This document shows, piece after piece, positions 1-8,432 of a DNA stretch of 18,466 nucleotides. The position numbers and the translations under genes were made by a program. The DNA comes from an uncultured Agathobacter sp. (GTDB lineage: Bacteria > Bacillota > Clostridia > Lachnospirales > Lachnospiraceae): the NCBI GenBank assembly GCA_934358675.1, contig CAKRKX010000047.1, forward strand, positions 1 to 18,466. The letters run 5' to 3'. A model generated the notes under the pieces. That model did not search any database. It had not been told where the DNA came from and saw only the letters and a program-made list of their open reading frames with translations. Position 1 is the stretch's first letter. Every line of letters starts with the position of its first letter.

Positions 1-334
1 CGATTGGATAATGAGAACCATCGAACATGATGGATGTAAATCCGGCCTTAATGCACTTGTAGCATCCTTCGTATGTTCCGTGATCTAAGTGAAGTGCTAC
101 AGGAACTGTAATTCCGAGCTCCTCATCCATAGCCTTAACCATAGCAGCTACTGTACCGAAACCTGTCATGTACTTTCCTGCACCCTCGGATACACCAAGG
201 ATTACCGGGCTCTTCAGCTCCTCAGCTGTAAGAAGAACGGACTTTGTCCACTCTAAGTTATTGATATTAAACTGACCAACTGCATAATGGCCTGCTTTTG
301 CTTTCTTAAGCATTTCTGTTGCAGATACTAACAT
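1..334 (-). CDS. fba: Class II fructose-1,6-bisphosphate aldolase, N-terminal part (runs off left edge)
   Basis: The first 111 residues are visible. The class II aldolase catalyses reversible cleavage of fructose-1,6-bisphosphate to dihydroxyacetone phosphate and glyceraldehyde-3-phosphate in the cytoplasm. The translation starts MLVSATEMLKKAKAGHYAVG and contains the family segment LHLDHG at residues 81-86; by family knowledge the Asp (84) is the catalytic acid/base and the His (85) a zinc ligand. The family is about 285-310 residues, so roughly two thirds of the gene lies outside the window. The ATG at 334 follows an AGGAGGA ribosome binding site on the minus strand (about 341-347). The gene has its own promoter and lies downstream of the lipid kinase gene on the same strand, with only about 80 bp between. 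Identification is firm; the exact aldolase subgroup is not. Confidence 0.93.
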   Translation of the reverse strand, partial: MLVSATEMLKKAKAGHYAVGQFNINNLEWTKSVLLTAEELKSPVILGVSEGAGKYMTGFGTVAAMVKAMDEELGITVPVALHLDHGTYEGCYKCIKAGFTSIMFDGSHYPI

Positions 335-367
335 TTGAATATCCTCCTAATCTCATAAGTTATCTTG

Positions 368-396
368 ATTATATTACATAATCCGCCAAAAATAAA
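368..396 (-). promoter_or_regulatory. Predicted sigma-A promoter of fba
   Basis: On the minus strand a perfect TATAAT lies at 368-373, and a weak -35 (TTTATT, 391-396) lies 17 bp upstream. It is about 35 bp from the fba start codon, which gives a short leader. The gap also holds GTTAA-AAAA-TTAAC (397-410), an AT-only dyad too weak to be called a terminator for the upstream kinase gene. Confidence 0.6.
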
Positions 397-413
397 GTTA
401 AAAAATTAACAAT

Positions 414-1298
414 TTAACAAAAGATTGTAACCCTTTTATTCAGATTTCTGATAATCACTTCTTTATGCTCACCGCCGAACTCTCCATCGAGCGTCCACGC
501 CACCTGTTCGCGCGCGGTCACTTTCACCTCATTTGTCTTGAACGAATAGATCAGATCCGAGTCATCGATCATGTTGGTCAGGCACGCGAGGATCTCATTC
601 AACTCGATCGGATTGTGCGGCTTTTTGATCATCGTCACCTCAAAGACACCGTCATCGAGTTTCACATCCGGTCCGGTCATTCCCTTGAATCCACCGACCG
701 ATACGGAGTTTGTCACCATGCCGTAGATGAACTCATCCTGGAAAATGTGTCCCTCATACTCCACCTGCATATTGTAAGAAGGAATGTCATGCAGATACTT
801 GGCTCCTTCCATAATATAAGCAACGTGACCGAAAATATTCTTCAACTGCTGGGAAGTCTTGTAGGACACTTCCGTAAAAAGCCCAAACGCAGCAACATAC
901 ACAAACGTATCGCTGTTAAAATCACCGATATCGCACGGGAACGGATGATCTGCCACTGCAACCTGTGCCGCCTTGACCATCTCCTTCGGGATACCGAGCG
1001 AATTGGCAAAATCGTTCGTGCTTCCCGCCGGGATATAGCCGATCGGCGTGTCTGCACCGCTTTTGATCAGTCCGGTCACGACCTCATCGAGCGTGCCATC
1101 TCCGCCGCTGCATACAATGCGGTCGTACTTGTCCGCTTCCTCTATGACTTTGCGCGTTGCATCCGCACGCGCCTGTGTCGTGTAGATCGTCACCTCAAAA
1201 TCCGCTTTGACCATTGTATCGACAATATCGACCAGATTATTCTTGATCTGTCCCTTCCCTGAATGTGGGTTAAAAATAAATAACAGCTTTTGACTCAT
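414..1298 (-). CDS. Diacylglycerol/lipid kinase family protein (YegS/BmrU type)
   Basis: This 294-residue protein belongs to the DAGK catalytic family, which transfers the ATP gamma-phosphate to a lipid hydroxyl (diacylglycerol, or related substrates in YegS/BmrU-like members) at the membrane surface. Visible motifs are NPHSGKG at residues 10-16, the nucleotide-binding GGDGTLDEV at 65-73, PAGSTNDFA at 90-98, and DGEFGGEH near the C-terminus. Its length is normal for soluble prokaryotic DAGK-like enzymes. The ATG at 1298 is preceded by GAGGAAGGATAAGT, a good ribosome binding site. It is the last gene of the hprK-to-whiA unit, 39 bp after whiA with no terminator between. The exact lipid substrate cannot be told from sequence; in Firmicutes the essential recycling enzyme DgkB belongs to the same superfamily. 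Confidence 0.88.
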   Translation of the reverse strand: MSQKLLFIFNPHSGKGQIKNNLVDIVDTMVKADFEVTIYTTQARADATRKVIEEADKYDRIVCSGGDGTLDEVVTGLIKSGADTPIGYIPAGSTNDFANSLGIPKEMVKAAQVAVADHPFPCDIGDFNSDTFVYVAAFGLFTEVSYKTSQQLKNIFGHVAYIMEGAKYLHDIPSYNMQVEYEGHIFQDEFIYGMVTNSVSVGGFKGMTGPDVKLDDGVFEVTMIKKPHNPIELNEILACLTNMIDDSDLIYSFKTNEVKVTAREQVAWTLDGEFGGEHKEVIIRNLNKRVTIFC

Positions 1299-1337
1299 AC
1301 TTATCCTTCCTCACGTGTTTTGTTCCGTCTGTCACTC

Positions 1338-2237
1338 CTACAGATTCTCCGCCATCTCCGCGAGCTTGTGCAACCGGTGATTGACACCGGATTTGCCCAC
1401 CGGAGGATCCAAAAATGTGCCGAGTTCCTTGAGTGTTGCCTCCGGATGATCCAGCCGTGCCTGTGCGATCTCCGCAAGGGACGCCGGCAGGTTTTCAAAT
1501 CCGATGACCTGTTGGATCTTTTTGATATCTTCCATCTGCTTTACCGCAGCATTTACCGTTTTATTAATGTTCGCCGTCTCACAGTTGACCTTGCGGTTGA
1601 CCGAATTGCGCATCTCTTTTAAAATGCGTACATTCTCGAGCTGCATAAGTGCCACATACGCCTCCATGACATTGAGCATGTCCACGATCTGTGACCCTTC
1701 TTTTAAATACAGCACGTAGCGCTCCTTGCGCTCCACGATCTTCGCATCCGCATCGAAGCTGTCGATCAGCTCCTGGAGCTGCTTTGCCTGTTCCATCGTG
1801 TGACAGACGATCTCAAAATGATACGATTTGTTCGGATCGCTGATCGATCCCGCCGCCATAAATGCACCGCGGATAAACGCGCGCCGGCAACAGGTTCTCT
1901 GCACCAGAAGTCCGTCCGCCCGCTGCATTTCCAGCAGTTCTTCCCGATCTGCAACCGTATTCCATCGCAGTGTGCGAAGAACCTCTTCACTCTGCGCCTC
2001 ACTCAGACCTGCCGATGTATCAAAGCCGAACGCCTTTTTGATCAGGGTGTGAAACTTTTCGGTCAGCAGTTCGTTGTCCGATGAGAGCGTCAGCACGCTT
2101 CCCTTCGCATCCGCCTGCTCCTCCCCGGACAGCGTTCCCTCGAGTTCAAGCATCCCCGCCAGCTCCGCGAGCTGACAGTGACGGCTTTTGCTGCATTGTC
2201 TTGCCAGCTCTGCTTTTACATCACTTGAAAAAGACAT
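1338..2237 (-). CDS. whiA: DNA-binding protein WhiA
   Basis: WhiA is a conserved Gram-positive DNA-binding protein linked to sporulation septation in Streptomyces and to cell division and chromosome segregation in Bacillus (family knowledge). This copy has 299 residues, close to the family length of about 310-325. The N-terminus MSFSSDVKAELAR and the following LAGLIDADG-homing-endonuclease-like region (FIRGAFMAAGSISDPNKSYH) match the family, and the C-terminus carries the helix-turn-helix signature around PVGKSGVNHRLHKL. The ATG lies 1 bp after the rapZ stop codon, and its ribosome binding site (GAGAGGAAAG) is inside the end of rapZ, so translation is probably coupled. In many Firmicutes a yvcK/glmR gene sits between rapZ and whiA; none is present here. 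Confidence 0.96.
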   Translation of the reverse strand: MSFSSDVKAELARQCSKSRHCQLAELAGMLELEGTLSGEEQADAKGSVLTLSSDNELLTEKFHTLIKKAFGFDTSAGLSEAQSEEVLRTLRWNTVADREELLEMQRADGLLVQRTCCRRAFIRGAFMAAGSISDPNKSYHFEIVCHTMEQAKQLQELIDSFDADAKIVERKERYVLYLKEGSQIVDMLNVMEAYVALMQLENVRILKEMRNSVNRKVNCETANINKTVNAAVKQMEDIKKIQQVIGFENLPASLAEIAQARLDHPEATLKELGTFLDPPVGKSGVNHRLHKLAEMAENL

Positions 2238-2238
2238 G

Positions 2239-3114
2239 TTACTTTCCTCTCAATGCATCCTTGCCGATGTCGCGGTGTTCAATCTTAAGTCCGTACTCCG
2301 TGTTGCCGTCCAGACGCTTGTACAGTTCGTTGGCAAGTGTCACCGACCTGTGCTTGCCACCGGTGCAGCCGATCGCGATCACAAGCTGATTCTTGCCCTC
2401 CGATATGTAATTCGGAATCAGAAAATTGATCAGATCCTCGAGTTTATCCAGAAAGATCTTCGACTCCTCAAACTGCATGACATACTGCTGGATCTCCACA
2501 TCGTTTCCCGTCTTATGGCGGAGTCCTTCCACATAATACGGATTCGGCAGGAAACGCACATCCATCACGATATCCGCATCCGCCGGAATCCCGTACTTGA
2601 ATCCGAACGAAAGCACCGTGACAAACAGGCTCTTAAATTCCTCGTCATGAATGAAAATGTGCTCCAGCTCCGACTTTAACTCCCTTGTCAAAAGCCGGCT
2701 CGTATCAATGATATAATCTGCCTGATCCTTTAAAAAGGCAAGTTCGTGCCGCTCGCGCTCAATGCCTTTGTCCACGCGCTCACCGATCGCAAGCGGATGG
2801 CTCCGCCTCGTCTCCTTATAACGCTTGACGAGAACACTGTCCTCCGAATCAAGAAACAGGATCTCATACTTCACATCCTTCTGCGTCAGTACATCGAACA
2901 TTCCCTCGACCGCCTGCAGATGCTCGCCGCTTCTTGCATCGATACCGATCGCGATCTTCTTCATCTGAGAATTAAAATTCGTTGTAAAATCGACCAGCTT
3001 GTCCAAAAGAGGAATCGGAAGATTGTCGATACAGAAAAAGCCCATATCTTCCATCATCTTCATCGCAGTGCTTTTGCCCGCACCGGACATTCCCGTTACT
3101 ATTACAAATTGCAA
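2239..3114 (-). CDS. rapZ: RNase adapter / nucleotide-binding protein RapZ (YvcJ)
   Basis: This 291-residue P-loop protein matches RapZ/YvcJ. Walker A GMSGAGKS is at residues 8-15, followed by the family stretch MEDMGFFCIDNLP, and the conserved C-terminal segment GCTGGKHRSV is near 249-258. In E. coli RapZ delivers the small RNA GlmZ to RNase E and so controls glucosamine-6-phosphate synthesis; the Firmicutes homologue binds and hydrolyses nucleotides and its RNA role is less clear. The start appears to be TTG at 3112-3114: no ATG or GTG is nearby in frame, the family begins just before the P-loop, and AGGAAAGGA lies about 9 bp upstream. It follows murB by 21 bp and abuts whiA, so it sits mid-operon among envelope genes. 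Confidence 0.95.
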   Translation of the reverse strand: MQFVIVTGMSGAGKSTAMKMMEDMGFFCIDNLPIPLLDKLVDFTTNFNSQMKKIAIGIDARSGEHLQAVEGMFDVLTQKDVKYEILFLDSEDSVLVKRYKETRRSHPLAIGERVDKGIERERHELAFLKDQADYIIDTSRLLTRELKSELEHIFIHDEEFKSLFVTVLSFGFKYGIPADADIVMDVRFLPNPYYVEGLRHKTGNDVEIQQYVMQFEESKIFLDKLEDLINFLIPNYISEGKNQLVIAIGCTGGKHRSVTLANELYKRLDGNTEYGLKIEHRDIGKDALRGK

Positions 3115-3135
3115 TCTTCCCAGTCCTTTCCTCTG

Positions 3136-4041
3136 TTAAAACTCACCTAACATCTTTACTTCAGGCTCTAAGCGCACACCAAACTGTGCCTCCACCTTAT
3201 CCTGAACATCCTGCATCAGTTGGCGCACCTCCGCCGCCGATGCATTCTTTCGATTGATCACAAATCCACAGTGTTTCTCCGACACCTGCGCATCACCGAC
3301 CGCATAGCCGCGAAGTCCCGCGTCCATGATCAGCTTGCCCGCAAAATATCCTTCCGGACGCTTGAATGTGCTTCCTGCACTCGGATACTCAAGCGGCTGC
3401 TTTTCCACACGCTTTTTGCGAAGCTCCTCCATCAGCTGACGGATCTCGCTCTCCGGCTTCGGTGCAAGAATCATTTCTGCCTCCAAGACAACATACTGAT
3501 TGTCCGGAACACAGCTGTGTCGATAGGACAGATCCATCTCACTTACATCAAGCGTCCTGACGGTTCCGTCCTGTGTCAGCACCGTAACTTTACTTAAGAT
3601 GTCCTTCATCTCTCCGCCGTATGCTCCGGCGTTCATCGTTACCGCGCCGCCGATACTTCCCGGGATTCCGGCCGCAAATTCCATTCCGCCGAGCCCCGCC
3701 GAAGCAGCCTTTGACGCAACCTGCGAAAGCAATGCGCCCGCTCCTGCCACGATATGATCGTCCTGCACAGTGATCGCATTCATCGCCGCACCGATCTCGA
3801 TAACCAGTCCACGGATGCCTTTATCTCCAACGAGGAGATTGCTTCCGTTGCCGATCACGGTAACCGGAATATCGTTTTGTGCAGCGATCGCAAATACCTG
3901 CGCGATCCGCTTCCTGTCCGGGCATACAAAGTAATCCGCCGGGCCGCCGATACGAAATGTCGTATGGCGGCTCATCGGTTCATCCTTTCGTACTTCAAGT
4001 TCCGGCAATGTAGTTGTGATTTCTTCGTAAAACTGCGACAT
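3136..4041 (-). CDS. murB: UDP-N-acetylenolpyruvoylglucosamine reductase (MurB, type II)
   Basis: MurB is the FAD- and NADPH-dependent enzyme that reduces UDP-GlcNAc-enolpyruvate to UDP-N-acetylmuramate, the second committed step of peptidoglycan precursor synthesis. The 301-residue length fits type II MurB. FAD-binding elements include IGNGSNLLVGDKG (63-75) and GIPGSIGGAVTMNAGAYGGE (125-144). Catalytic candidates are Arg174 in YRHS, Ser224 in PSAGSTFKRP (the proton donor by family knowledge) and a Glu in LEPEV (292/294). The ATG overlaps the stop codon of the upstream peptidase gene by one base (TAATG) and is preceded by AAGGAGG, so the two are translationally coupled. Confidence 0.97.
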   Translation of the reverse strand: MSQFYEEITTTLPELEVRKDEPMSRHTTFRIGGPADYFVCPDRKRIAQVFAIAAQNDIPVTVIGNGSNLLVGDKGIRGLVIEIGAAMNAITVQDDHIVAGAGALLSQVASKAASAGLGGMEFAAGIPGSIGGAVTMNAGAYGGEMKDILSKVTVLTQDGTVRTLDVSEMDLSYRHSCVPDNQYVVLEAEMILAPKPESEIRQLMEELRKKRVEKQPLEYPSAGSTFKRPEGYFAGKLIMDAGLRGYAVGDAQVSEKHCGFVINRKNASAAEVRQLMQDVQDKVEAQFGVRLEPEVKMLGEF

Positions 4042-5441
4042 TATGCCTCCTTTAAAAATGCAATGTAGCCGCGATATGCTTCATATAAATCCACCTTGCT
4101 GATGATCTCCCACGGTGCGTGCATGTTCAGAACCGCAACACCGCTGTCAATTACATTCATATCGTAATTGGCGAGAATGTAAGCGATCGTTCCGCCGCCG
4201 CCCTGATCTACCTTACCGAGTTCCGCTGTCTGGAAGGAGACATCATTCTGATCCATGATGTTGCGAAGCTTTGCAACATACTCGGCATTGGCATCGTTGG
4301 AGCCGCCTTTGCCTCTGGATCCTGTATATTTATTAAATACCAGCCCTTTACCAAAATATGCACTGTTACGCTTTTCCATGACAGAAGGATAATTCGGATC
4401 GAACGCTGCGGATACGTCGGAGGACAGTACCTTGGAATTCTTTAATGCTCTGCGGACTGCAAGCTCACTGTAGCTTCCCGCAAGATTCAACACCTCTGCC
4501 ACGCAGTTTTCGAAAAAGCGTGACTGCATGCCGGATGCTCCGACACTTCCGATCTCCTCTTTATCCACAAGCAGACAAACGCTTGTGTACTGAGGCTTCT
4601 CGACCTGTATGATTGCCTCGAAAGAAGGGTAGGCACACACTCTGTCATCATGTCCGTAGCCCATGATCATGCTGCGGTCAAAACCGTAATCTCTCGCCTC
4701 GCCGGCAGGAACGACCTCAATCTCCGCTGAGAGGAAATCATCCTCATCCACACCGTATTCTGCGGAAAGAATGTCAAGAATGTTTGCCTTGACACGCTCC
4801 TTCATCTCTTTTTCATCTTTGTCGTCCGCACTCTTTGGAATGCTTCCGATCAGAAGATCCAGGCTCTCGCCCTCGATTACTTTGGCAGCCTTCTTCTCTA
4901 ACTGGTCTGCGGACAGGTGGATGAGCAGATCGCTCACACCGAATACCGGATCACCCGGCTTGTCGCCGATATTCACAGTAACGGTTGTGCCGTCCTTCTT
5001 GCAGATCACACCGTGCAAAGCCATCGGCAGCGTTACCCACTGGTACTTCTTCACACCGCCATAATAGTGTGTATCGAGCATTGCCATCTCGGTATCCTCA
5101 TACAAAGGCACCTGTTTTAAGTCAAGGCGCGGAGAGTCGATATGTGCGCCGAGAATGTTCATTCCCTCTTCTAAATCATTCTCTCCCATAACAAAAAGTG
5201 CCAGCCCCTTGCCCATATTGTTGGCAACGATCTTGTCTCCGGCTTTCACACTCGCCTTGTTTGTGATCAGTTCGTCCATATCGGCAAAACCTGCTGCTTT
5301 TGCCTTCTCATACAAACTGGCTGCGCACTCGCGCTCTGTCTTGCAGGATGAGATAAACTTGCGATACTCCTCCGCAAATGCAAATACTTCCTCTCTTTTA
5401 TTTCCCTGCGGGTATTTCTCCCATGCATTCTTCTTTTCCAC
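4041..5441 (-). CDS. M18 family zinc aminopeptidase
   Basis: This 466-residue protein matches the M18 (aspartyl aminopeptidase/aminopeptidase I) metallopeptidases, cytoplasmic enzymes that remove N-terminal residues from peptides with a dinuclear zinc centre. Likely ligands and catalytic residues are His100 in GAHIDSPR, Asp265/266 in GHDDRVCAYP, Glu295/296 in VDKEEIGSVG and His441 in NMHAPWEI. The segment SSDVSAAFDPNYPS (340-353) has Asp where many M18 enzymes have His before PN, as I recall for the smaller bacterial subgroup. The start is GTG (5439-5441), with AGGAAG at the right distance; no better start is seen. It lies between hprK and murB, joined to murB by a one-base overlap. The substrate cannot be read from sequence. 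Confidence 0.93.
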   Translation of the reverse strand: MEKKNAWEKYPQGNKREEVFAFAEEYRKFISSCKTERECAASLYEKAKAAGFADMDELITNKASVKAGDKIVANNMGKGLALFVMGENDLEEGMNILGAHIDSPRLDLKQVPLYEDTEMAMLDTHYYGGVKKYQWVTLPMALHGVICKKDGTTVTVNIGDKPGDPVFGVSDLLIHLSADQLEKKAAKVIEGESLDLLIGSIPKSADDKDEKEMKERVKANILDILSAEYGVDEDDFLSAEIEVVPAGEARDYGFDRSMIMGYGHDDRVCAYPSFEAIIQVEKPQYTSVCLLVDKEEIGSVGASGMQSRFFENCVAEVLNLAGSYSELAVRRALKNSKVLSSDVSAAFDPNYPSVMEKRNSAYFGKGLVFNKYTGSRGKGGSNDANAEYVAKLRNIMDQNDVSFQTAELGKVDQGGGGTIAYILANYDMNVIDSGVAVLNMHAPWEIISKVDLYEAYRGYIAFLKEA

Positions 5442-5472
5442 TTTTACTTCCTACTTTCTTCTATATATTTAC

Positions 5473-5505
5473 GCCGGCGAAACGGCTCACTCGGGCTTTT
5501 GCCCG
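5473..5505 (-). other. Two stem-loops in the hprK-peptidase gap
   Basis: Directly after the hprK stop codon, the minus strand reads CGGGC-AAAA-GCCCG (5492-5505), a tight 5-bp stem with a four-base loop, and then GCCG-TTTCGC-CGGC (5473-5486). Neither is followed by a T-run, so this is unlikely to be an efficient intrinsic terminator. An mRNA-processing or stabilising structure, or partial attenuation between hprK and the peptidase gene, is more plausible. Confidence 0.45.
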
Positions 5506-5508
5506 GAT

Positions 5509-6453
5509 TTAATCTTCCTCAAGGCTCCCCTTGGTCAGGTTTGCCTGCACTCTGCGGTACAGCTCCTGTGCCGCATTGTAGCCCATCTTCTTCTGTCTGT
5601 GGTTAACCGCAGCCGTCTCACAGATGACGGCAAGGTTACGTCCCGGACGGATCGGAAGCGAATGACATACGACCTTGTTGCCAAGGTATTCGATGTACTC
5701 TTCCTCTAATCCAAGGCGGTCATAATCTGCATCTTTCTTCCAGTCTTCCAGCTTAATGACCAGATCGATCTGCTGCTTTTCCTTGACGCACTCAACACCG
5801 TAAAGTGTCTTGACATCAATGATTCCGATGCCTCGCAGCTCGATAAAGTGACGCGTTACATCCGGCGATGTTCCGATCAGCGTGTGCTCGTTGATCTTGC
5901 GGATCTCCACAACATCGTCCGTAACAAGACGGTGTCCGCGTCGGATCAGCTCTAAGGCAGCCTCGCTTTTTCCGATTCCGCTGTCTCCGGTGATCATCAG
6001 TCCCTCGCCGTATACATCAACAAGTACACCGTGAATGCTGATGCACGGAGCAAGCTGCTCGCCGAGCGTGTAGATCAGCTCCGCGGTAAATTCGGATGTC
6101 GAACGTCCCGTTCCGAGTACCGGCACCTGATTCGCCAATGCTTCCTTTAAGAAGATCGGGTCCGGCTCAAGATTTCTTGAAAAGATGACACACGGAATAT
6201 CAAATTTCAGGAATGCATCGTAACGGATGCGCTTCTCCTCATCGCTCATCTGCCGAATGTATGCATACTCTACATTTCCGATGATCTCCACACGGGATTC
6301 CTCGAAATGCTCAAAATATCCGGTCAGCTGCAGCGCCGGACGGTTAATATCGGTTGTCGTAATCTTACGCTTTTTTAAATCAATCTCATCGGTAAAGTTT
6401 TTCAGATCCAGTAATTCGGCAATCTTTGCCACACTTACGCTACTGTTCATCAT
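5509..6453 (-). CDS. hprK: HPr kinase/phosphorylase
   Basis: HprK phosphorylates (and dephosphorylates) HPr on a seryl residue in response to glycolytic intermediates, which drives CcpA-dependent carbon catabolite repression and restrains PTS sugar uptake. The 314-residue length is normal. The C-terminal kinase domain has Walker A GDSGIGKS at 156-163, His141 and Asp179 (TDDVVEI) in the expected catalytic positions, and the family signature ELRGIGIIDVKTLYG at 205-219; the N-terminal domain spans about 1-130. Two adjacent ATGs occur (6453, 6450); a GGGGGGA ribosome binding site about 6 bp before the first favours 6453. It is the first gene of its operon, behind a clear promoter. Confidence 0.97.
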   Translation of the reverse strand: MMNSSVSVAKIAELLDLKNFTDEIDLKKRKITTTDINRPALQLTGYFEHFEESRVEIIGNVEYAYIRQMSDEEKRIRYDAFLKFDIPCVIFSRNLEPDPIFLKEALANQVPVLGTGRSTSEFTAELIYTLGEQLAPCISIHGVLVDVYGEGLMITGDSGIGKSEAALELIRRGHRLVTDDVVEIRKINEHTLIGTSPDVTRHFIELRGIGIIDVKTLYGVECVKEKQQIDLVIKLEDWKKDADYDRLGLEEEYIEYLGNKVVCHSLPIRPGRNLAVICETAAVNHRQKKMGYNAAQELYRRVQANLTKGSLEED

Positions 6454-6501
6454 CGTATCCCCCCTGTATTTTCTCGGATATATGGTTGCTTTCGTCCAAT
6501 T

Positions 6502-6530
6502 ATTGTACCACGCGAAACCCCATATGGCAA
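6502..6530 (-). promoter_or_regulatory. Predicted sigma-A promoter of the hprK operon
   Basis: On the minus strand TTGCCA (6525-6530) and TACAAT (6502-6507) are separated by exactly 17 bp. The -35 box abuts the uvrC stop codon, so the 77-bp uvrC-hprK gap is essentially a promoter plus a leader of about 40 nt. This splits the otherwise continuous minus-strand block into ftsH-uvrC and hprK-to-lipid-kinase units, although read-through from uvrC is possible because no terminator is visible. Confidence 0.75.
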
Positions 6531-8429
6531 TTATTTCTCGGTCGTCTCATTGTTATTCGCCGCCGCATCATTCTTATGGAAAAAGGCGTAAACCTTCTCC
6601 GCCACCCCGAGGTTCATACTCTCGGTCTCCGCCAGTTCTTCCACGCTCGCCGCACGGATCTGGTCGATCGACTGAAAATGCCGCATGAGCGCCTTGCGCC
6701 TTGTCGGGCCGATGCCCTCAATATCGTCAAGCACCGAATGCACCTGCGCCTTGGATCGCAGCGAACGGTGATATTCGATGGCAAACCGGTGCGCCTCATC
6801 CTGAATACGGGTGATCAGCTTAAATCCCTCTCCGTGCCGGTCGATTGGGATCTCTACATTGTTGAAATACAAACCTCGTGTCCTGTGGTTGTCATCCTTG
6901 ACCATGCCGCAGACCGGAATCGAGAGCCCCAGTTCTTCGAGCACCTGCAGACAGATATTCACCTGACCGCGTCCACCGTCCATCATGATGATATCCGGAA
7001 AACGCGTAAAGCTTCCGACTTCCTGCGGGAGATTCTTATCCTCCAGTTCCTGCTGCTCCTGCATGCCGTGCAGAAAACGTCTCGTCAGCACCTCATGCAT
7101 CGAAGCGTAATCGTCCGGTCCCGTCACGGTACGCAGCTTAAACTTGCGGTAATCGCTCCGTTTCGGCTTGCCTTTCTCGTAGACGATCATGGAACCGACC
7201 GTCTCGAAGCCGTTGATATTCGAGATATCGTACGCCTCCATGCGGTTGAGTCCGCGCATACCGAGAAGTCCTTCGATCTCCTTGACCGCACCGATCGTTC
7301 TGCCTTCCTCGCGCTTGATCTTCTCCTTGTCCTGATTGAGTACAAGCGATGCATTTTTCGCCGCAAGCTCCACGAGTTTTTCCTTCATTCCCTTCTGTGG
7401 AATGCGGATGTACACACGCCGTCCGCGCTTCGCCGTCAGCCACTCTTCCAGCACCGGAATATCCTCAATCGGTTCCTGAATCATAATCTCACGCGGAATG
7501 TACGGAGTTCCCGAGTAAAACTGTTTCACAAAGTTCACCAGAATGTCGCTCGTGTTCTCCTCCGATCCGACTCGCACATGAAAATGATCCCTTCCGATGA
7601 TCTTGCCGCTGCGGATAAAGAACACCTGCACAACAGCATCCGTATCATCACTCGCCAGAGCAATGATATCTTTATCTTCTCCGTCCGTGTTCGTGATCTT
7701 CTGCTTCTGTGCGATCTGCTTCACACTGCCCAGAAGTTCACGGAACTCGATCGCTTTCTCAAACTCCATCGCCTCCGATGCCTGCTGCATTTTTTCTTCA
7801 AGCATCTTAATGACGGGCGCATAGTTTCCGTTCAGGAATTCCAGAGCCTGACTGACACGCTCTCCATACTCTTCCTTATTAATATAACCCTGACACGGCG
7901 CACTGCACTGGTGGATATGGTAATTCAGGCAGGCACGGTCCAGACCGATATCACGCGGCAGCTTCCGGTTACAGGTGCGAAGCTGATAGATCTTGTTGAT
8001 CAGCTCGATCGTATCCTTGACCGCTCCGGCGCTCGTGTACGGACCGAAATAACGCGACTTGTCTTTTTTCAACTGACGCGAAAAAAGCACACGCGGAAAA
8101 TCCTCCCCCATTGTCACGCGGATGTACGGATATGTCTTATCGTCGCGCAGCATGGTATTGTATTTTGGCGTGTGTTCTTTGATCAGATTGCATTCAAGCA
8201 CCAGCGCTTCCAGCTCGGAATCCGTGATAATGTACTCAAATCTTGCAATATGCTCCACCATCTGTTTCTTCTTGATTCCCTCGTCGTGGCTCGGCTGAAA
8301 ATACTGCCGGACACGTTTTCTGAGGCTTACGGCCTTGCCGATATAGATGATGGCATCGGTTTTGTCATGCATAATATAAACTCCCGGTTGATCCGGGAGT
8401 TTACGTAATTCTTCTTGAAAATCGAACAT
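6531..8429 (-). CDS. uvrC: UvrABC excinuclease subunit C
   Basis: UvrC makes both incisions flanking a DNA lesion after UvrA/UvrB damage recognition in nucleotide excision repair. The 632 residues show the whole family architecture: N-terminal GIY-YIG nuclease (PGVYIM at 15-20, YIGKA at 29-33), four cysteines at 153, 167, 175 and 179 spaced like the iron-sulfur ligands known from E. coli UvrC, a UVR/UvrB-binding helix around 200-235, the RNase H-like endonuclease domain, and C-terminal helix-hairpin-helix ([16 protein letters not shown]). I chose the ATG at 8427-8429: a TTG just upstream is also in frame, but GAGGA is 8 bp from the ATG and too close to the TTG. It follows ftsH by 3 bp, with its ribosome binding site inside ftsH. 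Confidence 0.97.
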   Translation of the reverse strand: MFDFQEELRKLPDQPGVYIMHDKTDAIIYIGKAVSLRKRVRQYFQPSHDEGIKKKQMVEHIARFEYIITDSELEALVLECNLIKEHTPKYNTMLRDDKTYPYIRVTMGEDFPRVLFSRQLKKDKSRYFGPYTSAGAVKDTIELINKIYQLRTCNRKLPRDIGLDRACLNYHIHQCSAPCQGYINKEEYGERVSQALEFLNGNYAPVIKMLEEKMQQASEAMEFEKAIEFRELLGSVKQIAQKQKITNTDGEDKDIIALASDDTDAVVQVFFIRSGKIIGRDHFHVRVGSEENTSDILVNFVKQFYSGTPYIPREIMIQEPIEDIPVLEEWLTAKRGRRVYIRIPQKGMKEKLVELAAKNASLVLNQDKEKIKREEGRTIGAVKEIEGLLGMRGLNRMEAYDISNINGFETVGSMIVYEKGKPKRSDYRKFKLRTVTGPDDYASMHEVLTRRFLHGMQEQQELEDKNLPQEVGSFTRFPDIIMMDGGRGQVNICLQVLEELGLSIPVCGMVKDDNHRTRGLYFNNVEIPIDRHGEGFKLITRIQDEAHRFAIEYHRSLRSKAQVHSVLDDIEGIGPTRRKALMRHFQSIDQIRAASVEELAETESMNLGVAEKVYAFFHKNDAAANNNETTEK

Positions 8430-8432
8430 CAA

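Noticed and set aside
397..410. GTTAA-AAAA-TTAAC as a terminator of the lipid kinase gene
   Set aside because: The stem has a single G-C pair and no U-tract; it overlaps the upstream part of the fba promoter.
465..1262. 265-codon open frame antisense to the lipid kinase gene
   Set aside because: Shadow frame produced by codon bias; the opposite strand carries all DAGK motifs.
6426..8408. 660-codon open frame antisense to uvrC
   Set aside because: Composition is His/Leu/Arg-rich and typical of an antisense shadow; the opposite strand is an unambiguous, complete uvrC.
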